This document shows positions 1 through 7,844 of a stretch of 64,000 bases of DNA, piece after piece (the first letter of the stretch is position 1; each line of letters opens with the position of its first letter). Source of the DNA: Sporosarcina jeotgali (GTDB taxonomy: Bacteria; Bacillota; Bacilli; Bacillales_A; Planococcaceae); contig NZ_CP116341.1 in assembly GCF_033304595.1 (NCBI RefSeq), positions 2,213,001 through 2,277,000 of the forward strand. Reading direction: 5' to 3'. The position numbers were made by a program, and so were the translations under genes. Below the pieces are notes generated by a model. That model did no database searches and was not told the DNA's origin. It was given only the letters and a program-made list of their open reading frames with translations.

Positions 1-144
1 CCAAGTAGATTCATAGTGGTAATCATTTTTGTTAATAAGGATAATTTCAGCATCGTCTACGCCCAGAGATTTTTGCAGATTAACAACTGTTGATAATCCG
101 CCATATCCAGCACCTAGAATAAGGATTGTAGGTCTTTTTTTCAC
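1..144 (-). CDS. Type II NADH dehydrogenase-like protein, N-terminal part
   Basis: The gene is cut by the left window edge, so only the first 48 codons are visible. They show the FAD-binding beta-alpha-beta fingerprint GAGYGG at residues 11-16 and the segment [11 protein letters not shown] at 38-48, both typical of non-proton-pumping NDH-2 (YumB/Ndh family), which moves electrons from NADH to menaquinone at the inner membrane face. The GTG start at 144 was chosen because AAAGGTGG lies about 10 bases upstream; an in-frame GTG 15 bases further up would overlap that site. A second, divergent family member (yutJ) lies at 2560-3624. The family call is firm; which paralogue it is cannot be settled from the fragment. 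Confidence 0.85.
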   Translation of the reverse strand, partial: MKKRPTILILGAGYGGLSTVVNLQKSLGVDDAEIILINKNDYHYESTW

Positions 145-238
145 GGGAATCGGTTCCACCTTTTCATGTATGATGTGCCGGTTTGTAAAAATCACGTGAT
201 TCCTACAATCCAGCGCTATTTATTTATATTCCTCATCC

Positions 239-267
239 ATAGTAGCCTTTTTGACCCGCTATTTCAA
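239..267 (-). promoter_or_regulatory. Predicted SigA promoter of the NDH-2 gene
   Basis: On the minus strand TTGAAA (262-267) and TACTAT (239-244) are separated by exactly 17 bases. This fits a housekeeping promoter and would give a leader of about 90 bases ahead of the GTG start at 144. The leader contains the palindrome AATCACGTGATT (190-201), whose role is unknown. Confidence 0.5.
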
Positions 268-537
268 TAGCTTATTAGGAATATAATCGGACATATGGAA
301 ATAACTTCGCAGAGTCTTCATAAACGGATGAAAAATGCGAGTTGCCCCCATTTTACTGGAAAGTTAAGTAAATTCCATATAGCTAAAAGACACAAATTCA
401 ACAAATATGGATTTTTACTTCTTCTTATTATTTTTAACTGCTAGGACTCTGTTCCATCTTGCGTGTTTTCATGTGCAAAGCTTATGTTCAGCAGGTTTAC
501 CAGTATCGGAATGGTCTGTATAAAAACAGTAATTAAA
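268..537. other. Intergenic region without recognised gene
   Basis: This AT-rich stretch lies between the NDH-2 promoter and the terminator of sufA. I see no long open frame, RNA gene or repeat in it on either strand. Confidence 0.5.
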
Positions 538-585
538 AAGTCTCTTCGACTAGATTCTGAAAGAACAGAACCTGTCGAAGAGACT
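538..585 (-). terminator. Terminator downstream of sufA
   Basis: AAGTCTCTTCGAC (538-550) pairs with GTCGAAGAGACTT (574-586). On the minus strand the stem is followed by a T-rich run, so it ends the sufA transcript. Confidence 0.75.
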
Positions 586-601
586 TTTTTATTGGTATGA
601 A

Positions 602-967
602 TCAATCACAACTTGCAGGAGCCCCTGCTTTCTTCGCTGTTCTAAACGACGTTCCGCAACCGCATGATGCGATAGCGTTCGGGTTTTCGATGGTAAACCC
701 GCCGCCCATCAAAGACTCTTTATAATCGATTACTGTGCCAGCTAAAATATCCGTATCTTCAGAGGACACGACAATTTTTACACCGTGCAGTTCCAATAGC
801 TGATCTGTGTCGTGCTGTTCAGCGTCAAATCCCATTCCATACGTAAGACCGCTGCAGCCTCCACCGTTAACGGAAACACGCAAGAATGAGCCTTGCTCTC
901 CATTATGTTCCATCATTTCTTTAACGCGATAGGCAGCTGCTTCAGATAAGTTGAGTAATTGTGTCAT
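602..967 (-). CDS. sufA: A-type Fe-S carrier / iron-sulfur assembly accessory protein (HesB/IscA family)
   Basis: This 121-residue protein has the three conserved cysteines of A-type carriers: Cys38 in GGGCSG, and Cys102 and Cys104 in the C-terminal CGCG motif. These proteins bind iron or a cluster and pass Fe-S clusters to apoproteins such as lipoyl synthase, which is also encoded in this window. The length is that of the family (B. subtilis YutM/SufA). The start at 967 is preceded by AGGAGGG. The gene has its own terminator and is transcribed away from the DUF2225 gene, whose promoter region it shares. Confidence in the family is high; client specificity is unknown. Confidence 0.92.
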   Translation of the reverse strand: MTQLLNLSEAAAYRVKEMMEHNGEQGSFLRVSVNGGGCSGLTYGMGFDAEQHDTDQLLELHGVKIVVSSEDTDILAGTVIDYKESLMGGGFTIENPNAIASCGCGTSFRTAKKAGAPASCD

Positions 968-1050
968 CTATATCCCTCCTAAGTAATATCAATCATATCA
1001 ATGATGTAAATTGCAATGCAATGAAACCCCCTTGTTCACTGAAGGTTTGC

Positions 1051-1056
1051 TATAAT
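1051..1056 (+). promoter_or_regulatory. Extended -10 element of the DUF2225 gene
   Basis: TATAAT at 1051-1056 is preceded by TGC, making an extended -10 (TGNTATAAT); no good -35 is present. A transcription start near 1063 would exclude the upstream in-frame ATG at 961 and supports the start at 1087. Confidence 0.5.
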
Positions 1057-1086
1057 AAGGGTGATAGTACGAAAGGTTGGTGCATC

Positions 1087-1764
1087 ATGGAACTCACACC
1101 ATTTTATGATAAGAAAATGAGTTGTTTGAATTGTAAAGAACCCTTCACAACAACGCGGATTCGGTCTCGTTTTTCAAGGGTTGCTTCAACAGATACCGAT
1201 TTCAAACCAAACTATGTGGACAGCGAAGTGAATCCGCTGTTTTATAATATAGCTGTATGCCCTTCTTGCGGTTTCTCGTTCACGGACGATTTTGCTCCCT
1301 ATTTTGCTCCGGGAACAAAAGAACAAATTGCTTCTGTCATTACTGCTGGATGGAAACCTCATTCGCTAAGTGGCAAGCGCACAATTGAAGACGCAATCGC
1401 TGCCTACAAACTTGGTTATTTAAGTGCTATGGTAAAAAAAGAAAAATCACTCACAACCGCTGGAATTACGCTGAGGACAGCTTGGCTTTATCGCATTCTT
1501 GAACACCATGAAGAAGAGCAGCGCTTTTTAACACTTGCCAGAAATCTTTATGAAGAAGCGTACTCTGCAGATGATCACGCAGGAACCCAAATGTCAGAAT
1601 CCCGTGTTCTCTACATGGTCGCTGAATTGTCATGGCGTACAGGAGATCGCGAAAAAGCAGTTCAATACTTCTCAAAAATTATTGAAACCCAGAGAACCTC
1701 TACTGAACCGCAGCTAATTGAAATGGCAAAAGAGCGGTGGCAAGAAATACGAGAAGAAAAATAA
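1087..1764 (+). CDS. DUF2225 family protein, zinc-ribbon type
   Basis: This 225-residue protein has two CxxC pairs near the N-terminus (Cys13/Cys16 and Cys58/Cys61) that probably make one zinc-binding knuckle. The rest is helical and repeat-like, resembling tetratricopeptide modules (YEEAY, WRTGDREKAVQYFSKII), as in DUF2225 proteins of Firmicutes. The open frame extends up to 961, but ATG 1087 has AAAGGTTGG in front of it and lies just after an extended -10, so the shorter form was chosen. Its function is unknown. Fe-S carrier genes (sufA, NifU-domain protein) flank it on both sides, which may be no more than conserved order. Confidence 0.8.
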   Translation: MELTPFYDKKMSCLNCKEPFTTTRIRSRFSRVASTDTDFKPNYVDSEVNPLFYNIAVCPSCGFSFTDDFAPYFAPGTKEQIASVITAGWKPHSLSGKRTIEDAIAAYKLGYLSAMVKKEKSLTTAGITLRTAWLYRILEHHEEEQRFLTLARNLYEEAYSADDHAGTQMSESRVLYMVAELSWRTGDREKAVQYFSKIIETQRTSTEPQLIEMAKERWQEIREEK

Positions 1765-1767
1765 AAC

Positions 1768-1794
1768 AGGAACGGACACGTTTGGCCCGTTCCT
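1768..1794 (-). terminator. Terminator of the NifU-domain gene
   Basis: AGGAACGG (1768-1775) pairs with CCGTTCCT (1787-1794); on the minus strand the stem is followed by GTTTTATTTTT, so it ends the gene at 1812-2048. Confidence 0.7.
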
Positions 1795-1811
1795 GAGAAG
1801 CCAACTGGCTC

Positions 1812-2048
1812 TTAGAAAACTTGTTCTACTTCTACGACACCAGGTACTTCTTCAAGAAGAGCACGCTCAATACCGGCTTTCAATGTAATTGTAGAGCTTG
1901 GGCACGTACCGCATGCGCCTAGTAGACGGAGCTTAACAATACCATCCTCCACGTCGATAAGTTCACAGTCGCCGCCATCACGTAAGAGGAACGGACGCAA
2001 TTTATTCAACACTTCTTGAACTGATTCGTTCATCGTTGCTTCTGTCAT
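1812..2048 (-). CDS. NifU C-terminal domain protein (YutI-like Fe-S scaffold)
   Basis: The 78 residues make one NifU C-terminal domain with its CxxC motif (Cys46-Gly-Thr-Cys49-Pro). Two subunits usually share a [4Fe-4S] cluster through these cysteines and deliver it to client enzymes. There is no N-terminal IscU-like part; the SufU scaffold is encoded separately at 20219-20656. A GGAAAGGGG-type ribosome site precedes the ATG. It lies back to back with the YuzD gene, and the order matches the B. subtilis yut region. The assignment is secure at family level. Confidence 0.9.
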   Translation of the reverse strand: MTEATMNESVQEVLNKLRPFLLRDGGDCELIDVEDGIVKLRLLGACGTCPSSTITLKAGIERALLEEVPGVVEVEQVF

Positions 2049-2130
2049 AAGTTTTATACTCCCCTTTCCTTATAGTTATTATAAACTGGATCGCGAAAAA
2101 AATCCAATAGAGAATCAGGAGGCGTTAGCT

Positions 2131-2460
2131 ATGAAAGCTAAACACGTTACAGTTGAAGTATACGGTGCAGAGGTCGTTTGTGCAAGTTGTGTGAACGCAC
2201 CTACTTCAAAAGATACATATGAATGGCTGGATGCTGCGATTCAGCGTAAATACCCAAATCATCCATTTAAGATTGTTTATATTGATATCGAGTCTGTCAT
2301 TGAAGACGAAAGGCAGCGTATCTTAGCGGAACAAGTAAAAGAGGAAGAATACTTCTATCCGCTTGTGATCGTCAACGAAGAAGTGATTGGTGAAGGGTAT
2401 ATTCAATTAAAACCGATTTTCAATGAACTGGAAAAGCATGGTTTCGTTTCAGCAAGCTGA
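2131..2460 (+). CDS. yuzD: YuzD family (DUF1462) thioredoxin-fold protein
   Basis: This 109-residue protein begins with a strand followed by a CxxC motif (Cys17-Ala-Ser-Cys20) and continues with a thioredoxin-like beta-alpha pattern ending in VIVNEEVIGEG, as in YuzD/DUF1462. A redox or disulfide role is plausible from the CxxC, but no function is established. CAGGAGGCG precedes the ATG. It is divergent from the NifU-domain gene, with 82 bases between starts, and ends at a strong terminator shared with yutJ. I recognise the family by sequence pattern and by context. Confidence 0.82.
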   Translation: MKAKHVTVEVYGAEVVCASCVNAPTSKDTYEWLDAAIQRKYPNHPFKIVYIDIESVIEDERQRILAEQVKEEEYFYPLVIVNEEVIGEGYIQLKPIFNELEKHGFVSAS

Positions 2461-2510
2461 GTGATAATACGTAAAATGTAATTGAGAACTTTAAGATATT
2501 CCCTTTAGAA

Positions 2511-2546
2511 AAAAGCGTGAAGACAGAATTCTGTCTTCACGCTTTT
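2511..2546. terminator. Bidirectional terminator between yuzD and yutJ
   Basis: A perfect 18-base-pair inverted repeat centred on GAATTC (2526-2531) has A-tracts on the left and T-tracts on the right, so it can end both the plus-strand yuzD and the minus-strand yutJ transcripts. Confidence 0.9.
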
Positions 2547-2559
2547 TCATTTTGAACGA

Positions 2560-3624
2560 TTAGCCATTATGCCACTTATACATCCATAGCACTCCGGATT
2601 TCAAAAGCCGTGCAATTCTTCCAGTTACCGTGCGATCCGCTAAGTATGCAAAACCTTGTTTTTTACCAAGTGATCCCATAAATCCTTTGAGTTTGATCTC
2701 TGGCATCTTCTCTGGGAGGGCTTCACCATTCCAAGTATGTTTGAGTACAGTAACAATTTGTTCCCCTTGTCCTTCAGCTAACTGGGCGCTGGGCGCATGA
2801 GGAAGTGAAGCGATGTCTCCTACAACGTATACATCTTCATAGTTCGGAATCTGATGATACTGATTTAGCACAATACGGTTTGACTTGTCTTTTTCCACGT
2901 CTAATTCACGAACGACTTTCGTCGGTTGAATACCGGCAGTCCAAACAACGGCATCCACTGCAATTTGGTCTTCGTGGTTATGAAGCAGATTCATCTCAAC
3001 TTTTGTAATGTTTGAGTTGGCGATGACATCTACATCGTTTTTCTCAAACCAACTTTGGATGTAATTACTCAAGCGTTCCGGGAAGTCACGTAAAATACGC
3101 GGTCCTCTGTCGAATAATTTGATATTCAAATCAGAACGGCTCTCTCTTAATTCACTCGCAAGTTCAATACCGCTCAGGCCCGCTCCAACAATGCCGACTG
3201 TTGCGCCGCCATTTAGATTTAAAAGCTTTTTGTACGTTTCGCGAGATTGACCAATCGTTTGAATGCTGTACGTGAACTCGTCAGCACCTGGCACGTCATG
3301 GTAATTGTCTTCGCAGCCCAGACCAATAACTAGCTGGTCGTAGTCTAGTTGTCTGCCATCTGTAAGAAGAACGCATTTCTCTCCAACTTCAATTCCTGCA
3401 ATTTCCCCTTCCACTACTTTCAATCGTTCATGCGTCGGGAGTGCAACACGCACTTCACTATCGGGTACAGTACCTGAAGCAAGTGCATAGAATTCTGTTT
3501 TCAAACTGTGGAATGATGTGCGGTCTACTAATGTCACTTCTACATCTGCTGGCAAATTGTTCAATACTCGCAGTAAGATTCGCATATTACCGTATCCGGC
3601 ACCTAATAATAGCAATTTTTTCAT
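2560..3624 (-). CDS. yutJ: NDH-2-like FAD-dependent oxidoreductase (YutJ family)
   Basis: This 354-residue flavoprotein starts with a dinucleotide fold (GAGYGN at about 8-13, so the third motif glycine is Asn) and has a second, intact fold GIVGAGLSG near residue 145 for NAD(P)H. The VYVVGDIA segment near 268 is the flavin-contacting motif of pyridine nucleotide-disulfide oxidoreductases. It belongs to the NDH-2 superfamily but is shorter than classical Ndh (about 400). Whether it reduces quinone is not known. AAGGAG precedes the ATG. It stands alone between a shared terminator and a divergent yuzB gene. Confidence 0.85.
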   Translation of the reverse strand: MKKLLLLGAGYGNMRILLRVLNNLPADVEVTLVDRTSFHSLKTEFYALASGTVPDSEVRVALPTHERLKVVEGEIAGIEVGEKCVLLTDGRQLDYDQLVIGLGCEDNYHDVPGADEFTYSIQTIGQSRETYKKLLNLNGGATVGIVGAGLSGIELASELRESRSDLNIKLFDRGPRILRDFPERLSNYIQSWFEKNDVDVIANSNITKVEMNLLHNHEDQIAVDAVVWTAGIQPTKVVRELDVEKDKSNRIVLNQYHQIPNYEDVYVVGDIASLPHAPSAQLAEGQGEQIVTVLKHTWNGEALPEKMPEIKLKGFMGSLGKKQGFAYLADRTVTGRIARLLKSGVLWMYKWHNG

Positions 3625-3757
3625 GATAGTCTCCTTTGTATGAGAGATTTCCGTCTTTTCCTCACGTATGAGTATAACAGTTTGTGACGTTCTTCACAAT
3701 AAGGCAAGGGCTTTGACGAGTAAAGAAAAAAAGAGTACGATCGTAAAAGGTGAGGTG

Positions 3758-4000
3758 ATGGGTGTGAACCCGATAGTTGAGTTTTGCATTAGTAATTTAG
3801 CCAATGGTTCTCAAGAGACACTAGAGACACTTGAGAAGGATCCGAATCTGGACGTTCTGGAATACGGCTGTTTGAGTTACTGCACGAAGTGTGCGGAGTC
3901 ACTGTATGCACTTGTGAACGGTGAAGTCGTTGAAGCGGATACGCCAGCTGAACTGACAGAGAAGATTTATGAGTTCATAGAAGAGAATCCTCTCTTTTAA
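3758..4000 (+). CDS. yuzB: YuzB family (DUF1450) small cysteine-rich protein
   Basis: The small protein has the DUF1450 pattern: [12 protein letters not shown] near the N-terminus, then [12 protein letters not shown] with a CxxxCxxC-like set, and an acidic YEFIEENP end. The cysteines suggest a thioredoxin-like or metal-binding fold; function unknown. The frame is open further upstream, but AAAAGGTGAGGTG directly precedes ATG 3758. A GTG six bases later (3764) gives MNPIVEFC and 78 residues, the usual family length, and is an equally possible start. It is followed by its own terminator. Confidence 0.8.
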   Translation: MGVNPIVEFCISNLANGSQETLETLEKDPNLDVLEYGCLSYCTKCAESLYALVNGEVVEADTPAELTEKIYEFIEENPLF

Positions 4001-4014
4001 AATAGGAAAATACG

Positions 4015-4047
4015 AAAGGACTTGTCCGAGTTGCGGGCAAGTCCTTT
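4015..4047 (+). terminator. Terminator of yuzB
   Basis: AAAGGACTTG (4015-4024) pairs with CAAGTCCTTT (4038-4047), followed by a short T-rich stretch. Confidence 0.8.
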
Positions 4048-4120
4048 TGTTGTCCTCTACTATGAATCGTTCCTCTTTTAAACCAATATAAAAACTTCAA
4101 TAAGCCATTAAGAGTTGTCC

Positions 4121-4885
4121 TCACATATCCCATTCGGCAAGTGTTTTAAACATATAGGTCGGGGCATCCGTTTTAGTTAAAACTTCCTCAAGTGCTGTGA
4201 CGCCGCCTTGGAGATGGATTGTATCGATACCGAAACGGATGCCTGATAGAATATCCGTTTCATAATTGTCGCCGATCATGATCATCTCCTCTTTGTTTGC
4301 GCCACTTTGATGCTGAATAAATTCCAGCATGTACGATTGCGGCTTTCCGAGAATCGTCGGTGTCACTCCAGTTGACGCTTTAACGAGTTCAATGAATGCG
4401 CCGTTGCCAGGGACCAGCCCCATTTCGTTAGGTAATGAAAGATCTCCATTTGTTGCGAGAAAGTGTGCACCTTTTCGAATAGACAGACATGCTGAAGCCA
4501 ATTTATCATATGTAATTTCATGATCGATTCCCATGATCACGATCTCTCCGTCAGCGTCGACGAGTGTAATTCCCTCGTCGAGTAACGCTTCACGTAATCC
4601 AGATTCTCCAATCATTTGAACGGTCTTTCCTGTATAGTGCTGGGCACAATACTTCGCGCTGGCAATCGCAGAAGTCATGATTTGCCGTTCTGCGGTTTCA
4701 ACGCCGAGTACTTTCAGTTTTTGCTGCTGTTCCAGTGCTGTACGGGAGGAATTATTCGTAATGAAATAAGGCTCAATTCCAGCTTGCTGTAACGATCGGA
4801 TGAAAGCAATCGACTCTGGAATTGCTTGGCTTCCTTTATAGACGGTCCCATCCAGATCCAAGCAAATCGTCTTATAACGTTCCAT
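4121..4885 (-). CDS. yutF: HAD-IIA (NagD-like) phosphatase YutF
   Basis: The 254-residue protein carries the HAD motifs: DLDGT at 10-14 with the nucleophile and acid Asp pair, FITNNSSRT near 41-49, a Lys in LGKPQ near 180, and IGDNYETDI near 204 for Mg2+. These define the TIGR01457-type HAD-IIA phosphatases, which act on small phosphorylated substrates in the cytosol; the natural substrate is not deducible. The gene overlaps the 3' end of the upstream yutE by 14 bases, so the two are co-transcribed and probably translationally coupled. Confidence 0.9.
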   Translation of the reverse strand: MERYKTICLDLDGTVYKGSQAIPESIAFIRSLQQAGIEPYFITNNSSRTALEQQQKLKVLGVETAERQIMTSAIASAKYCAQHYTGKTVQMIGESGLREALLDEGITLVDADGEIVIMGIDHEITYDKLASACLSIRKGAHFLATNGDLSLPNEMGLVPGNGAFIELVKASTGVTPTILGKPQSYMLEFIQHQSGANKEEMIMIGDNYETDILSGIRFGIDTIHLQGGVTALEEVLTKTDAPTYMFKTLAEWDM

Positions 4886-5336
4886 GCGGTGAATCCTCTG
4901 GAAGAAATGCAGATACGGGTCCTAATTCGTTCTCCAAATATGTCAGCACAAAACTCGGGAACTTTTCGAGTGAAGAATAGCTTGAAGAAATGGTTTTCTC
5001 CACTACTGCCAAATCGACTTTCATAAAGTCACGTACGAGCATTTTACGTAATTCAATTATTTCTTTAAGCGGTTTTTCCATCTCACTGTCAATCACTTTT
5101 TCGTCTTCCATAATATCGATAATGTCTTCATAACTTCCAGGATCTCGCATGATAAAACCATCGATCATTGAATTTCCAACATCAATAACGGATTCGATGA
5201 GACTTTGTGCAATCCGTTCAAGTGCCAGCTTCTTCAACATACTGTCCTGCCAATTCGACTCACTTGAAAATTGTGCAAGAAGTTCTTCCATATAAGCGAG
5301 TGTTTCACTAATTTTCTTCCGGTCGATAAAATACAT
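4872..5336 (-). CDS. yutE: DUF86 / HepT-like (HEPN fold) protein YutE
   Basis: This all-helical 154-residue protein contains the family signature IDGFIMRDPGSYEDIIDIMED near 65-85. HepT-type HEPN RNases use an Arg-x4-6-His motif; here the matching place reads RKMLVRDFMKVD, so the histidine position appears to be Arg and nuclease activity is doubtful. No MNT-type antitoxin gene is next to it; instead it sits in a yutD-yutE-yutF block as in B. subtilis, suggesting a housekeeping role. GAGGAGGAAC precedes the ATG at 5336. Confidence 0.85.
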   Translation of the reverse strand: MYFIDRKKISETLAYMEELLAQFSSESNWQDSMLKKLALERIAQSLIESVIDVGNSMIDGFIMRDPGSYEDIIDIMEDEKVIDSEMEKPLKEIIELRKMLVRDFMKVDLAVVEKTISSSYSSLEKFPSFVLTYLENELGPVSAFLPEDSPHGTL

Positions 5337-5423
5337 GCTAGTTCCTCCTCAAGTGTCTTCCTATATTGAACATACCGAAACGGACGTCACAGAGAATTCT
5401 CCAAGACGCCCGAGTAAAATGGG

Positions 5424-5783
5424 TTATGACGTTTGTGGAATTTCATCAGCTGCAGGAGATTCCTGTTTCGCATCAGCATCCACTTGATCCTGCTTTACTT
5501 TCCCTAACTTTTTCAAAATAAAATGGGCACAGCCGAAATTGCAGTATTCGTATAGATAATCCTGCAGCGTACTGATTTTTGTTTCGTAAGTTGCTTTCGC
5601 GTTCCGATCATCAAAAAATCCCTTAAGACGGAGTTGTCCATATCCCCAGTCTCCCAGAATATAATCGTATTTCAACAGAATCTCACTGTATCGACTCATC
5701 AGTGCTTCATTGTCAAAACCTTCCCGGAAATTTACGATAATCTCGAATTCGTACTGATCCAACGTAATTAGTCGTTCTGTCAT
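5424..5783 (-). CDS. yutD: YutD family (DUF1027) protein
   Basis: This 119-residue protein contains the conserved YDYILGDWGYGQLRLKGF segment (about 39-56) and a YEYCNFGCAHFILKK segment with two cysteines near 84-98, both typical of YutD in Bacillales. Function is unknown. It begins six bases downstream of the lipA stop and so belongs to a lipA-yutD transcription unit, an arrangement that could tie it to lipoate or Fe-S metabolism; this is inference from position only. The acidic C-terminal tail is probably disordered. Confidence 0.85.
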   Translation of the reverse strand: MTERLITLDQYEFEIIVNFREGFDNEALMSRYSEILLKYDYILGDWGYGQLRLKGFFDDRNAKATYETKISTLQDYLYEYCNFGCAHFILKKLGKVKQDQVDADAKQESPAADEIPQTS

Positions 5784-5789
5784 GTCGAC

Positions 5790-6752
5790 TCAGCCTTTCA
5801 CAGTCAAGGAATCCAGCATCTCTTCGCCTCTGAGCTGACGTTCTTTCGCCGCAGCATTCACTTGCTCATCGGCATGATAACTTGAACGAACGAGCGGGCC
5901 TGATTGACAATGCGAAAAGCCTTTACTCATCGCAATTTCAAAGAGTTCCTTGAATTCCTTTGGCGTGTAATATTTTTGTACAGTTAAGTGCTTTTTACTT
6001 GGTTGTAAGTATTGACCAATCGACATAATATCGACTTGGTTGGCGCGTAAATCATCCATTGTTTCTAAAATTTCATCCCACGTCTCGCCCACACCAAGCA
6101 TAATCGAAGACTTAGTAGGAATATCCGGATACATTTCTTTTGCACGGCGAAGCAGCTCTAATGAGCGGTCATACTTAGCACGCGCACGGACTCTCGGAGT
6201 CATCCGTCTAACCGTTTCAATATTATGATTCAATATATCCGGTTTTGCATCCATCAATCGCTTAATATTATCATACTCTCCTCCCATATCAGAAGGAAGT
6301 ACTTCGACTGTTGCAAACGGATTTTTTCTGCGAATGGCACGGATAGTTTCTGCAAACACACCAGATCCGCCGTCTTTTTGGTCATCACGAGCAACTGCAG
6401 TTACGACGACATGTTTTAAATTCATCAACGCAACAGAATCCGCCACACGTTCCGGCTCTGCTAAATCGAGCTCTGTTGGCAAGCCCGTTTTCACCGCACA
6501 AAAACGGCAGGCACGAGTACACGTATCTCCTAAAATCATGAATGTAGCCGTTCGGCGCTCTCCCCAGCATTCATGGATATTCGGACAGCGCGCTTCTTCA
6601 CAAACCGTATGAAGATTTTTTTCACGCATCAACTTTTTTAAATCGGTATAGTTTTCGTTCGTATTCAACTTGATTTTCAGCCAATCCGGTTTCCGGATAT
6701 GCTCTTTTTTATTTTCCACCCCTGGTTTGCAAGACAAAGTCTTCAGCTCCAT
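5790..6752 (-). CDS. lipA: Lipoyl synthase
   Basis: LipA is a radical SAM enzyme that inserts two sulfurs into protein-bound octanoyl groups to make lipoate for 2-oxoacid dehydrogenases and GcvH (29068-29451). The auxiliary cluster cysteines are Cys51, Cys56 and Cys62, and the radical SAM CxxxCxxC is Cys78, Cys82, Cys85. The C-terminal RSSY motif with the serine ligand is present (VRSSYHA). The start is uncertain: ATG 6752 has no clear ribosome site, while TTG codon 6 is preceded by GGAATGGAG. A structured repeat element lies directly upstream (6787-6898). Confidence 0.96.
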   Translation of the reverse strand: MELKTLSCKPGVENKKEHIRKPDWLKIKLNTNENYTDLKKLMREKNLHTVCEEARCPNIHECWGERRTATFMILGDTCTRACRFCAVKTGLPTELDLAEPERVADSVALMNLKHVVVTAVARDDQKDGGSGVFAETIRAIRRKNPFATVEVLPSDMGGEYDNIKRLMDAKPDILNHNIETVRRMTPRVRARAKYDRSLELLRRAKEMYPDIPTKSSIMLGVGETWDEILETMDDLRANQVDIMSIGQYLQPSKKHLTVQKYYTPKEFKELFEIAMSKGFSHCQSGPLVRSSYHADEQVNAAAKERQLRGEEMLDSLTVKG

Positions 6753-6786
6753 TCCATATCAATTGCGCCTTGGCGTCATTACGGCC

Positions 6787-6898
6787 AGATTTTTTTCGAG
6801 CGAGCTCGAAAAGCTCCCTTAAAAATCTGTGACATCCGCGGGCCGACACGATGTCGGTCATGCAACCTGCGCCACAGGATGTGGCGCACTTAGGTTGC
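6787..6898. repeat. Multi-hairpin intergenic element upstream of lipA
   Basis: Three hairpins follow one another. An outer AGATTTTT/AAAAATCT pair (6787-6794, 6821-6828) encloses TTCGAG-CGAG-CTCGAA (6795-6810). Then come CCGACA-CGA-TGTCGG (6843-6857), and the nested GCAACCT/AGGTTGC (6862-6868, 6892-6898) around GCGCCACA-GGA-TGTGGCGC (6869-6887). The sequence is much richer in GC than the flanks. It looks like a dispersed palindromic repeat rather than a terminator, because no T-run follows. Confidence 0.7.
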
Positions 6899-7082
6899 CT
6901 TCCTTTAACTTAATTCAGCCAATTTTATCCCCACGAAAAAGAAAAAAGTTCGCATTCATACCGCTATTATAGAAGAGGAAAACTATTGCTGAATTTAGTT
7001 AAACGTTTCTGTTTTCCCCACTTCCAATAATGTAACATATATTCAGAAAGCGAACAACTTGATATCTAAAGGGCTGCAACAA
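6899..7082. other. Intergenic region between the multi-hairpin element and the livF terminator
   Basis: This AT-rich stretch could hold the lipA promoter, but I see no convincing promoter pair and no small gene. Confidence 0.4.
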
Positions 7083-7111
7083 GAAAAGCGCCCCTATAAT
7101 GGACGCTTTTC
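7083..7111 (-). terminator. Terminator of the liv operon
   Basis: GAAAAGCG (7083-7090) pairs with CGCTTTTC (7104-7111) just after livF, and the minus strand continues with TTTTCTTG. Confidence 0.75.
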
Positions 7112-7130
7112 CTTAGCTGAATTCAGTTGT

Positions 7131-7844
7131 TTAGTGACCGCCCAAATAAGCATTTTTCACTTCTTCACTTGCTTGTAATTCAGCTGCAGTTCCTGACAAA
7201 ATAACCCTGCCCGTTTCAATTACGTATCCGCGATCCGCGATTGAAAGTGCGATGTGCGCATTTTGTTCAACCAACAGAATCGTGGTTCCTGCTTTACTAA
7301 TATCTTTAACCGTTTCAAAAATGGTTTTAACCATAAGCGGCGCCAATCCCATGGACGGCTCATCTAATAGAAGCAGCTTTGGCCGCGCCATGATTGCCCT
7401 TCCCATCGCAAGCATTTGCTGCTCTCCGCCTGAGAGCGTTCCCGCAGTTTGTTTACGGCGTTCATACAGTCTCGGAAAAATACTGTAGACTTTCTTGAAG
7501 TCTTTCCCAATTTCTTCTTTATCTTTTCTTAAGTAGGCACCCAATTCAATATTTTCCTCCACCGTCATATCAGCGAAGACCCGTCTTCCCTCAGGCACTT
7601 GAGAGACCCCCAATTTCACGATGGATTGAGCCGGTTTACCGCTTATCACTGAATCTTGATAGTGGATGGTACCTTCTTTCGGCTTCAGTAAGCCAGATAA
7701 CGTTTTCAGCAACGTACTCTTGCCTGCACCGTTCGCGCCAATCAGAGTAACAATTTCTCCTTCATTCACTTCGAGAGAAACGCCTTTTAATGCATGAATG
7801 CTGCCGTAATAGACGTTCAAATCTTGGATGCTCAGCATGCTCAT
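7131..7844 (-). CDS. livF: Branched-chain amino acid ABC transporter, ATP-binding protein LivF
   Basis: The 237-residue ATPase has Walker A GANGAGKST (36-44), the ABC signature LSGGEQQ near 138 and Walker B LLLLDEPSMG near 158, and ends in the VKNAYLG motif of LivF. With LivG it powers the LivHM permease. GGGGAGGA precedes the start, which overlaps the livG stop as ATGA. It is the last gene of the livKHMGF operon and is followed by a terminator. Confidence 0.95.
   Translation of the reverse strand: MSMLSIQDLNVYYGSIHALKGVSLEVNEGEIVTLIGANGAGKSTLLKTLSGLLKPKEGTIHYQDSVISGKPAQSIVKLGVSQVPEGRRVFADMTVEENIELGAYLRKDKEEIGKDFKKVYSIFPRLYERRKQTAGTLSGGEQQMLAMGRAIMARPKLLLLDEPSMGLAPLMVKTIFETVKDISKAGTTILLVEQNAHIALSIADRGYVIETGRVILSGTAAELQASEEVKNAYLGGH

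Noticed and set aside
190..201. Rex operator before the NDH-2 gene
   Set aside because: AATCACGTGATT is palindromic but does not match the TTGTGA-6-TCACAA Rex box.
961..1086. N-terminal extension of the DUF2225 protein
   Set aside because: A ribosome site and an extended -10 favour the ATG at 1087, and the extra residues are not family-like.
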